Part shown: positions 40,601-52,600 of the stretch, piece after piece | How the letters are laid out: each line of letters opens with the position of its first letter | How positions within the stretch are numbered: the first letter of the stretch is position 1 | Assembly: GCA_025618425.1 (NCBI GenBank) | Contig: CM046832.1 | Span: 26,936,974-27,000,973, forward strand | Source of the DNA: Heliocidaris tuberculata | Lineage: Eukaryota; Echinodermata; Echinoidea; Camarodonta; Echinometridae | DNA length: 64,000 nt | Reading direction: 5' to 3' | Position numbers and translations under genes: made by a program | The notes under the pieces: generated by a model | Told to the model about the DNA's origin: nothing | Seen by the model: the letters and a program-made list of their open reading frames with translations, nothing else | The model's database searches: none

Positions 40601-43600
40601 AAAAATACATTTCACTTTTCACAAATTTTCATTTCACTTTTCATTAAAAATTCATTTCACTTTTCGCAAAAATTCATTTCACTTTTCACCAAAAAAACTC
40701 ATTTCACTTTTCACAAAAATCATTTCACTTTCAAGAGGAAATAAATTTCACTTTAAAAGAAAAATGCATTCCATTTATAGGCCTATTGTCTCGAAACAAC
40801 TTTGCTTGTCATGCATCTAGACCCCGATCTGGACCTGCGTGTACATTCCTCTCGTATAATATACATGTGCGTACTGTGCGTAGAAATCATTCCTCTTTCA
40901 CCAAAACCATTTCACTCTGATCAAAACCATTTCACTCTGATAAAAACCATTTCACTCTGAAAAAAAAATACGTTCCTCTTTTTTCTCGGCCTAAAGGTGG
41001 CGCTATAGCCAGCTAGCTCGAGCTACCACACGTGCCCGGCGCAGGATTTCATTTTAGAGGGGCGGTTGTGAGCACGCGAAGAGTGCGAAATTGGTGATGA
41101 CTAGGGGTGGGTGCAGGGAGGGAGGGGGAAGTTTTTCCCCTCCCACGCGAAGCGCGAAAGCTCTGACGTTTTAGCAAATTTGAGAGAAAGATAACGGCTA
41201 GCACCTTTTTTTAGGCGGAAAGTTAGTTCGACGCCCAGGATGCTTTTCAATTATTTGGACGCAATACTGTACTGTATGTAACAGGGGTGGGTGCAGGGAG
41301 GGGGAATCCCCCCCCCCCCCCGCGCGAAACGCGAAAGCTCTTATTTTCTATAGCAAATTTGAGAGAAAGATAACGGCTCGTAGCAAACAATTTTTTAGGT
41401 GGAAAGTTATAGTTCGACGCCCGGACTGCTTTTCAATTATTTGGACGCAACATTGCACTGTATGCATCAGGGATGGGTGCAGGGAGGGGAGTTATTTCCC
41501 CTTCCCGGGCGGAAAACTTTGGCGTTCTAGCAAATTTTGAGAGAAAGATAACGGCTTGTAGCGCCTTTTTAGGCTTTTTTCTCTCACTTCCACCGCTTTT
41601 TCGCTCTCGTTTTATATATATTTTAATATTAAAGTATTGAAATTCCAGTGAACGTGCGAGCGACCAAAAAACAATGCCATTTTTCCTTCTTTTTCTTTCC
41701 TTCCCTTTTCTTTTCCTTCTTATTTCCCTCTTTTTTGGTTTTTTTTTCTTTTCTTTCCCTTTTCTTTTTTTTTCTTCTCCTTTCTCTTTTCTTCTTTTCC
41801 TTTTATCTTTCCTCTTCCCTTTCCCTTTTCCCCCTCCTTTTTTGCTGACAGAGGTGGCGCATTTGCCGACAAAAACTTCCCTAGCAACCCCCCCTGTCTA
41901 CATCTGCGATTTTCTTTTATTGCTATTTGAGTGGGGGGGGGGGGGAGGGGACAGATTAAGGTGCAGCATTTTTGTCGGCAAATCTGGGTGTCACCCCCCC
42001 CCCATTCAAAATGTTCTAGCGACACCCCTGAGGATGGGGAGTAACGTGGACGTCGCGTTCAGAAATTGGATGGGATTCGATTGCGCCGCGCCAGGCACGT
42101 GTGGCAGCACGAGCTAGCTGGCTATAGCACCACCTTTAGGCCGAGAAAAAAAGAGGAACATATTTTTTTTCAGAGTGAAATGGTTTTAATCAGAGTGAAA
42201 TGGTTTTGGTGAAAGAGGAATGATTTCTACGCACAGTACGCACATGTATATTATACGAGAGGAATGTACACGCAGGTCCAGATCGGGGTCTAGATGCATG
42301 ACAAGCAAAGTTGTTTCGAGACAATAGGCCTATAAATGGAATGCATTTTTCTTTTAAAGTGGAATTTATTTCCTCTTGAAAGTGAAATGATTTTTTGTGA
42401 AAAGTGAAATGATTTTTTTTGGTGAAAAGTGAAATGAATTTTTGCGAAAAGTGAAATGAATTTTGAATGAAAAGTGAAATGAAAATTTGTGAAAAGTGAA
42501 ATGTATTTGGGGAAAAGTGAAATGAAATTTTGTTAAAAGTGAAAAGGATTTTTGTGAAAAAGTGAAATGAAATTTTGTTAAAAGTGAAATGTAATTTTGT
42601 AAAATGTGAAATGAATTTTTGTTGAAAGTGAAAAGGATTTTCGTGAAAACGTGACATGAATATTTGTGAAAGAGTGACATGAAATTTTGTGAAAAGTGAA
42701 ATATATTTGTTAAGAGTGAAATATATATTGACTGGAGTGAAATGGTTTTGTAAAAGATAAATATATATTTGTTAAAGTGAAATATATTTTGTATTGATGT
42801 TGAACAATTATATCTAATTCCCTTATGGTGTGCCATAAGGCATAGAAAGGTTTTCAAATATACAATGCTATTATTAAGATATCTATGACTGAATACTCCC
42901 ATTTACAAAAGCGTATGGCCATACGCTTTAGTCTAACACTGAGTCTATGGGGGGAAATGAGTCTGGCATTTCCAGTCACTTGCATATGTTTACTTTTGTG
43001 AAGCACATGATGATTTTGAAGTGCTTTGTTTTCCCCTGGGCTTCATTTTTACACCATATTACATACACTGATAGCATGTAAGACTAGGCAACTCAGATTT
43101 TATCAAGCCTCTACAAAGTTACCAAATCACTTTAACCGAATTAGACTGACATGTCGCTCATATGTCTCAAGTTATAGAACACTTACAGCATGGGGAACCC
43201 TCTCTCAGCTCAATACATGTACTGTACTTGTACAATCATCTCAATAAGTACATCTTCAAAATGTATGAAGGATAAAGCTCATCTACAGTAGAAGTGAATT
43301 CTGTATGTTGTAAGTTCTACTGTACATGTTCTGTATAAATGGATGAAAGATGGACAGGCTGACTAAAACATGCAAGCACAATTTTACCCTTTGAATACTG
43401 AATTCTCTCTTCCCATAGGCTTAACACAGGAACCATCCAGTTCCAGTAGGCAATGGGTTAAAAATGTTTTGTGTCAAGCTTAGTTTGAATTACTATGTAT
43501 AAAATTGTGAATACAACGTAAGTTCAAAACTTAAAATTGGATGCATACAGAATTATGCAGGTTGGGACTATGCTATGGAATTCCTTTGAAATCACTTTTG

Positions 43601-46600
43601 AGTACTACATGTACTTATCATATAGATCATGTACCTGGTGGTCCATGAGAGGTTTACACATATGTAACAATGATAGGTTTGAATAGACTGGTTCTGTAAT
43701 GTATACAAATTTATGCACACTTCTTCTCTGAGCACGTAGTGATGAGCTTTTCCATTAACCTGCTTTTTATAAATGAGCCTCAATGCTTGGAATCCAGTTT
43801 GCATACATTACTTGTTGCTATGTCCGGTAAGCCTCCAGCAAGCTTTCAGGTTGTCAAGAACAACCTTTGTTTGAAAGGTATGTATAAAATTTGCATACAT
43901 TACCGAAGCGGTCTATTTTGAAACAACAGGTTTGAAAATTAGCGACAGGTTAAAATTTAAGAAATAATCATTATTTACGAAATATTAGTCATAAAATCTT
44001 TTTGAAAATGCTTTAAAATATGGCTGAGATTGCACCAGAGATCCTCTGAGACCACCCTGCATGTATATGATTTCAGAGGTAAGTCATTTCTGCTGCAGTA
44101 CAGTATGAATAAAAATCTTAATATTCTTACTCAAAATCAACATGAATTTTTCCCTTCCTACACATATTAATGGTATACATTATTTATTAATTTATCAATA
44201 TTCCTTGATGAATTAATACATAACTCAATTAAATTCATGACCATGTCAAAATATTGAACACTAACTTTAAACTGGCAGATGCACATGTCCATGCACAGTT
44301 TTTAACAAATATATGAACATTAATCACAAAGGAAGGACAATGACTCAATAATGGAGATTGATGTGTGGTTGAGACTGTGATTGATATTGGGTACCTCAGG
44401 ATACAGATGAACTTTTTGTCAAATGAAATCTGATGGGGGAACAAGGACATACAGCTCTGGAAAGCAGAATATGATTATGGGACAGATATCAAATAGAATT
44501 GAACACAAAGTGAAATATTTCCCCTACAAAGTTAATTTGTTGGCAATTTGGACATTTTCATCACTTGATGTGTCTTTATGAAAGTAATGAAATGCTCTTA
44601 CATCATTGTAGAAAATAAAGGAATAAAATCTAGGCAAATTTTACTTTCAGCTCATTCAAATTTTGTCTGGAAATTTCTACTTTGCTTTCCTTTGTAATTC
44701 ATGAAATATTTCTAAACATCTCAACCATTGTTATTTTTACTCAAAAAGATAAAAAGGCCTACATGTACATGTATGTACAGTACCTTTTAAAAGAGGTCTG
44801 AAGTGGTGCATTCACCCATTCACAAGTATTCATTGAAGGTGATTTTAAATGTAGGCAAACTACATTCTTTGCGGAGGGAAATTATCACAGAAGAAAACAA
44901 TAAGTCTTAACTTACTGGAAATCTCATTTTGATATTTAATTAAATGGTTTGAGTCTGAACTTAACTGAATTTCAGTGGAGGTATATAAGACGCAGTCGCA
45001 TTCATCTTGTCAACATCACTTAATCATCATTAACACTATAAGCTATACTTACATATCTTCCAAGTCTGATCTTCTCAAATCGGAATGACTTGAGGTAGGA
45101 TGGCAGATTATCCTGGACAGCGGGCTCTACAGATGTTCTCAAGAGATCCTCTACATATCCCTCCAGGTATGGCCACAGGTGCTTCACAATCTACATACAA
45201 TGTACATCAAATGAAAGATAGCCTGAGCATATATTTCCTTTCTATATCACTCTTTAACTAAACAACATAAAAATTACATTAAGTATGGACTATGGAGTCT
45301 GTCCAATGAGGTGGCAGGGGTGTCATGCGTATCTACATGCATGCTCTCTATCCTTTTTCAACAATGAGGTGAGACCCTCATGAGATACATTTTTAGTTTA
45401 TTATATTTTCAACATTATTATTGAAAGTAAAGTAAAGTATGATAAGAAATATATAATTCAAAGACAGATATTTTGGTTCCTGCACAAATTTGCAACTAGA
45501 ATATTCCAAGGTGCATCAGAATATTTTTTTCCCATTTACCTAGCCTATAATCTTCTGAAAATGTCATCTATGCAACATAAAGTCATTTCAGGCAAGAAAT
45601 TCCTGTAGCTTGGTTGTAGAAAAGTTTGAAACTCTCTATCTTTAAAGCAAACTACCTGTATCATTCATTCTTCTTTTTTTCACTTAAAAAAAATGATTGG
45701 GCCTACTTTCTATACTTTGTATTACATCAGTCATAAGTGTACATCTGCAATGTTGTACACGTAGAGTTGCTCATGGAGAACACATGTTTCAAACAAACTG
45801 CACTGCTAGAGTGTTGGTATACATGTATTATTGCACAAGTCAAGTGGGTTTAGCTTTCAGAAGAACAGTCATTGTGCAAAAATAGCAAATGCACATCTAC
45901 AACACCTTGCAATGTTCTCAACCTTTGCAATTTCCACAACCGAAGTGGTCATACAACGGCACTCTTTGTTAAAAGCTACCAGTTTCCCTTTTTCTACCAG
46001 TCCAATATTTTGCCCCTTCATTTATTTGTTGTATATACTAGGTTATTTTGTATCGCTCAACTTCCCAAGTTCTACTCTCCTTTCCCTTCATATTTTATCC
46101 TCCAAGATACATATTTCAAACCCATTAAATATCACCACCAATGGTTGTAATTGCAATGGTAACGCACTCTACGTCAAACAGAGTGTGTAATGACAACTTG
46201 CTTGCCCACATCCCATCTGTGAAATTCATTCAATCAATACTACATACTGCCACTACTATGATGCTGTTTCATGATGCCATTCTACTTAGTCAAGGACATT
46301 CTCGGTCAGTCTTCCCTGGATCCTGTCAGCATGACACACTGACATCTTCGGTTTAGTTTCTAGCACTGAGTATATATTCATCATGCAGGCAATCTAATCA
46401 TAGACCTATCGTATTGGTCCAATAACAAGGCAAATTGAATGTTTAACCATGTGGTATTTCAATTATATAGATCATTAGCCAGTACCTGAAGAAGAAAAAA
46501 ATTCCCACTACCTCACTACCATTCAAAGAGCCAGATGTGCTTTTACTCATTCATGACAATACATGTATACATGATTTTTACACAGGGTTAATGAACTTCT

Positions 46601-49600
46601 GGCTCTCAGCAGACCATACATGTATTATACAAATATAACATATAGTCTCAGTGTATGCTACATTGCAGCAAGTCTCAGTGTATGCTACATTGCAGCAATC
46701 TTGCTTGGTTTCATTTTGTTTACACAGTTCATTAAGATTCTACTTAAATACTACCACTCTAATATTCCAGGTTTCAAGTGCTCTTATATTGTACCTACCA
46801 TCATTTGCAAAAGTTTAAGACCACCTCGGGATTTGTGGGTATTTCACTAATTTGGAATACTTTCTTTGTCTCATTGAATGATTACACAACATGTTTACTA
46901 CAGTGATCAGTAGCACAAGAGTAATGGTATAAGCCCATAGTTCAAGTATGATACATAGGTTATGCCATGAAATTAATTGTATATCTGAAAAATAAGTTTA
47001 ATTTTTTTCTTTCTTTCTTTGAGTTATTTGCATTTTGGAATAGTGGTCTTAAACTTTTGCAAATGATGGTATTACAAAATGCAGGATTTCCATCTCATCT
47101 GTTATTAATCAAGAAAAAAGCGGTTGTGATACCACTCTAATATTCCAGGTTTCAAGTGCTCTTATACGTTATATTGCACCTACTACAAAGTGAAGAATTT
47201 TCATCTCAATTGTAATTACATGTAATCAAGAATGAGGCAGGAGTGTTAAAAGGTGAATCACATTTTGTGTGGAAGCCAAGCTACATACGATAAGCACCTG
47301 TACATCATATCTGATTAGACTGTCTGGTCATGATGAATCATAACACAGGTCTGTGGGTCTCAGCCCTCTCAAAAACAAGAGCATCATATCAAGGAGCTCA
47401 TTAAAGGATCACTCCATAGGTAAACGACAAATGCTCTGGAAACAGCCTCTGGGCATTATTTTATCAAAGATATATACATGTAGGGTTGGGTTATGATTAC
47501 CACTGGGTTTTAGGTTAGGTTAGGGTTAAGTATAGTGTTGGTCCAAGGTTGAAATTAGGAATAAGAATAGTGAAAGAAAATGGCCACAGAGCCAACTTGC
47601 ACAGAACAATTGTCAGCCGAGCATACGTCCTATTATTCATGCATATATCATAATTTTATTTTAAATTGGCTCATTTCCATACATGTAGATAGAACGGCAG
47701 CCAAAGAAGGAGCCGAAGTGAGAAATTGTGCTCTGTTGAGGTCTACATGTACATGAAAATAAAAATTGTTGAAAATGTTTATGTGACACAAGAAAGAGAA
47801 AGTTTTTATATTTGATTATTTTCTACTACATGTATATTGGTTTATTGTTCAAAATGAGTATTACAGATCATACAGATGTAGCACACACATCACAATCTGA
47901 TCTTGATGACCTAAATATGAAGACCTACCTTGTTGAGCCATTCAGCCCTCTCTATGTCTGGGAAGTATACCTGAAACAAAATGAATAAAATGTAATATGT
48001 AAAAATGTCCCTCTATCTCACTTTAAATGCATATTTTAATGTACATTTAAATTAATGTTGAATACATTAGAGTTTAATACTGATATGACTGCATTTCACA
48101 GTACAATAAACACGTTGAATACTAATTTTCAATGGAAAAAAAAAAATCACATATTTGAAAGCTATAATTTGTGACAATAACAAATATTGATTGATCTGAA
48201 CATGCACTGGGACCTCTTGAATGAAAAAGAAAAAGAAAATGCAAATCTTGTTGAAAATCTAATTGCAAACCAACCATTAATATTCACGAGGCACTAGTCA
48301 CAATCAAATAGCGATAGAATACTGGATTAGTTCATCTGTTGGTAAATTACAGAATTACACTACAGTGCAGAGTTAAAGCTACACTGGGCAGCAGTGGAAG
48401 GCAGAACCCACCACTAACAAGCAATTCTGGCCCTTCACTCCAGAGTCCAAGTATTTATCTTTCATGTCATATTTATCCCAAAGTTGAAATTATATATGAC
48501 AGAAAACAACAAAGTACGTAAATTTTCTTCAAATGCTGTATGTAACTACATGTACAGGTGTACAATGCATAATACAGTGTCTTCATTAATTGAGTGCACG
48601 TTATTATCATACATTTTAAAAATCAATCTGAATCACTGCATTACATGTATTACCTTAAAATGTTTTCAGTACTACATGTAGTATTAGTCATTATAAAACG
48701 GGTTCAAGAATGTAGCCATCCTGATTGGTCAAATAACATCATGTGACCGTGCAAAAAAAAAGTACTAACGCACGGCGAGGGGACTAACGCACGGCTAATC
48801 CGGATCAAACACTAAGATCGTAAGAAAACACTAAGATTGTAGTACACCATGATAAAAACATTTGTGTTGCCAGATCGCACTAACGCACTCCCAACCATGT
48901 ATTAATACTGGTGGATGGGGGCGGGGAAGGGGGGGAGCACAACCAGCCCATGTCCCCTTTTAAGACCCAAGTGGCATATTTTAAGTACACAAAAGAAATA
49001 TACCGGTACTGTACATTTTCAATTTTAGACAAAAAAAAGGCACCTGATAATTCTAGTATGTCACAGATTTTAAATAAATTATTACCGAAAAAATTCCAAC
49101 CTTTTTATGATTTTTGCCTGTCAGAATTTTTTTGGATTCATACCCCCCCCCCTTTTTTTTTTAAATAGAGAATCCTGGATCTGCCCCTGGTAGTAATAGT
49201 AGACTTTGTTGAACTTGTTTAGTACAGGCTTTAATATCCTCCATGAGTTTTTCTATTTCACAATGCCTTCTAAGGAAGAGCAGGCTTATGGGATTCAGCT
49301 CTGATCAGTCTGAACAGATATCAGTACTTCAAACTAAACATAACACTTAATCCATGTTTACAAATAAAAAAGAGATAAATTTGCATTCCAATGTCCACTG
49401 TCCCTCAGCTCCCCATTCCTTCTTTTCTTACCCTGGTTACAGATCAATAATAGCACTTCAATAATTGGATTTAGGTTTTCATACTCCAATGATTTCCATT
49501 TCAGCCATATCAGATGACCCTTTCTGCAACCAGATACATGTACATGTACTACTGCAACATAGAAGCATGATACATAGAGTACAACTTACCATTTAAAACT

Positions 49601-52600
49601 GAAAGGCTCCAACATACACTTCGAACAAATTCAAGTCAGTACTATTGAATGTGAATGATTTGTTTGTGTACCCCAGTAAGTGATAGTTCACATCACTGAA
49701 GACCTTTTCTGAAATCTTTGAACAAATATACTTGTAACTCCCATCCCCTCCCAACAGCAAAAAATGATAATAATACAAGTGCAATGTGGAATGCAAAATA
49801 GATAAGGGAAACCATTTGGTAAGGGAGCAAATTAATAATTTTAATCTCATAATGGTAATTCTGGTAGTGTTGTACATGTTTTAGTAAAATAATATTCATC
49901 CTTCTGCTTTCCTTAATAATTGATTGATTGGTCTGTATTCTTTTTTTCTTACCCCCCCCCCCCCCCCCACTTCCCTGTCTCTTTTTTTTTAAATCTCTTT
50001 CCTATTCTCTCCCATTTCTAAGACCCCTTGTAAGTTTTTAGTTGTTTTTGCAAAAGTTTTTAAAGTATTATTATCCAAACTCAAAATCATGAAAATGTAG
50101 ACCTAGACTGTCCTATCTGTAGCGCAACTACTGTCTTATTAATGATAGGTAGTAAGTACCATGGCATGCCCACGGCATGTGGACTAAACAGGGCTTTTTC
50201 CATTAGAAGTAGTACGGTAGTAGGAGCAATTTTGTTTTTTGTGAATTCTTTATCAATGAGGTATGACTGAGAGTGAGACAGTAGAGAAGGATCATCAATG
50301 ATCAAATCATCATCGTTCTACTAGTAGGTTTAATGTTAAGTTAAGATCTCACATTGGAGCTGTATAGATCTAGTCAAGGATTGTAATTCCGAACAGATTG
50401 TATTACCGAACGTGTACTGTTAAGCGCCTAAAATGGGTTTTCATACGCGTGGGATTACGCGTATGAAAGCCACACTATTGAAACAAAGGTTGTGTCTTTT
50501 TCCCATAGGTTTCACACGTTCGGAAATACAGTACCTTTTTCAAGGGACCAAAACGCCGCGTCATTGGGAAGGGGTTCACTCGGAAGGGAATATCATATTA
50601 AATCTACGTTGTCTTTTTAAAATTCTATCAACTTCTTTTTCTGTAGGACTTTAAGCATTCATTATGTAAGTTTGACAGATATTCATTTGATATTTTATTT
50701 GCTATCGTTGATTTTCTGAAAAGTGTTTGGACACTGGATCCACTACCATAATTTACTTAAATTAAAAACATGCAAAACATCACCTTTAACTCCTGTCTGA
50801 TATATTATAAGATAACATTATCATATCAAGTTAGTCTTAGAAATAAACAAACGTACCCAAGATGGCAAATCTCGAACAACACCGACGATGCTGTCTCGCT
50901 CATTCTCCACAGCTGCCCTGGCCAGTTCGGTCGATTGGGCTTTGCGGCGGCTGGCGCGATCTCTCCACACACTGACAATGACAATAAGCAGAAGCCATAG
51001 CGCACTGAATCCAAGGTAGCCGACCAGCCAAACCATCAACAAAATTCCCAAAATGAAGCCATGTTTTCTGATCACGGATAGCAAATCGGTGCTCTCTTCG
51101 ACCTTTATTTGCCGTACAGGTTCAGTGGTTGTTTCATCGCCCGCTGATTCTGAATTTCCAGGCACCATCCTGAAGACAAAATTCCGGAGAGTCTCCGCCG
51201 CATCTGCAAACAACAAGAATGATGTAGAAAAAAATAAACGAAATGAAAAAATCGATTGTTGATAACGCGCGCGCGATCTCGCAGGCCGACCGTTTACAGT
51301 GCAGTGCATGCATGCATGCAGTGTCAATCAAACCAAGCGCTCTTGCTGTGCATGTGGCGAAAGTGCGCGATTCATATTATCATTCAAACATAGCTCACAA
51401 TTTGATCAAGGTCCCCATCTGTATTCATATTGCGTAACGCGTAGCCCAGCCGTAATAAAACAAAACAAAACAAAAAAAATAATTGGGGAATCCCCTTTCA
51501 GTCTTGGCTAGACAAGTAGAACCCATAATGCATTACGAATGCCGCATTTATAATCTATAGACTTTTCCTTTCCAAGTTCTATTTATTCACAGCAACAATT
51601 CCCTTTCTAATGAGAAAAAAAATATTTGAACACTTTACACGTTACGGTAATATTACTTGAAATTATTAACACAAAATAAAATATGGTAAGAAATATTATT
51701 TTATCATCTGTTGCGAATGCTAGAAAAAGATAGACCCCCTCAATCTTTTGATCGAGAGTCATGAACCGATATATCACGATGCATGCTCCTGCCAGATGTT
51801 TCTTATTGGGAATTGGGCCCGCATTCCTATAGGCCAATATCATCATTGGAGGGTGCCTTGTTACCAAATACCTCCTTGGGCCCAGAAAATGTATACGGAC
51901 ACGAAATCCGGGGATTCTTATTATTCCTAGTAAAGTTCTTTATTCAAAGTTCAAAGTTCTTTAGCTAATTTTCACAAAATCTCTTTACAATCATTTCTTT
52001 AACAATTCCATGTCAAAATACATATCAAAATTAAGAACAAGAATGTAGCGATTATATAGGCCTACAAAAAAATTATAACCAGGGGCGGCGGGCACGGGGG
52101 GCAGGGGGACACAGTGCCCCCGCACTTTTTCAAGTACCCCAAAAGTTCCCTTTTTATTTCTGAAAAATGCCCCCTTTCTCTCTGATAAGTGCCTCTTTTT
52201 TTACTACTAAATTTGCCCCTTTCCTTTCTAAAAAGTGCCCTTACCCTTTCTGATAAGAGCCCTTTTTCTCCTTCTGAAATGTGCCCCTTTCAAATCAGAT
52301 ATTTGCCACCTTATCTTTCTAATAAGTGCCCTTTTCGCCTTCTGAAAAGTGTCCCTTTTCAAATCTGATAGTTGCCACCTTATCTCTCAATAAGTATCCT
52401 TTTCTCCTTCTGATAAGTGCCCCCTTTCGAATCGAAATATTGCCCCGTTTTCTTTCTAATATATGCCCTTTTCTCCTTTGATAAGTGCATATTTACTTCT
52501 GATAGGTGCCCCTTTTCCCTTCTAATAAGTGCCCATTGTCCCCCTTTAATAAGTGTCCCTTCTTTACTTCTGATAAGTGCCCCATCTTTACTTCTGATAG

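Larger units (their letters stand above)
40269..42842. mobile_element. 2.57-kb foldback element with ~770-bp arms
   Basis: The left arm (40269-41043) and right arm (about 42087-42842) are inverted copies. The outermost TTATGGCACGCCATTAGGG is mirrored by CCCTTATGGTGTGCCATAA. The innermost GGCGCTATAGCCAGCTAGCT is mirrored by AGCTAGCTGGCTATAGCACC. Most of each arm is a degenerate tandem array of 20-24-bp units around CATTTCACTTTTCACAAAAA. A core of about 1.04 kb lies between. This matches the architecture of foldback transposons. No transposase frame is present. Confidence 0.9.
38583..45052. other. ESYT intron 4
   Basis: A 6.5-kb intron containing decayed TTAA MITE pieces (39380-39895), the large foldback element (40269-42842), a mini-element (43384) and a nested MITE pair (43634-44059). 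The rest shows no recognisable structure. Confidence 0.7.
45191..47928. other. ESYT intron 3
   Basis: A 2.7-kb intron containing a tandem duplication (46749-47270) with a TA-flanked MITE in one copy. Open frames at 45831-46190 have no domain. Confidence 0.65.

Noticed and set aside
40550..40744. Plus-strand Phe/Ser/His-rich open frame
   Set aside because: Same array in the left arm of the foldback element.
41648..42117. Phe/Leu-rich open frames resembling membrane segments
   Set aside because: They derive from a T/C-rich tract (TTTTCTTTTCCTT) in the foldback core, not from a conserved membrane protein.
42190..42902. Minus-strand open frames of 155 and 178 codons rich in Phe, His and Ser
   Set aside because: They are translations of the GTGAAATG array in the foldback arm; overlapping frames give similar repeated peptides, and there is no domain.
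45831..46190. 119-codon plus-strand open frame in intron 3
   Set aside because: Its composition is that of ordinary AT-rich intron DNA, overlapping frames are equally open, and nothing in it resembles a protein family.
50821..50856. Extension of the membrane exon past SW to [10 protein letters not shown]
   Set aside because: The bases after TGG form a GTACGT donor and the next exon supplies the conserved VYFPD motif, so these residues are intronic.
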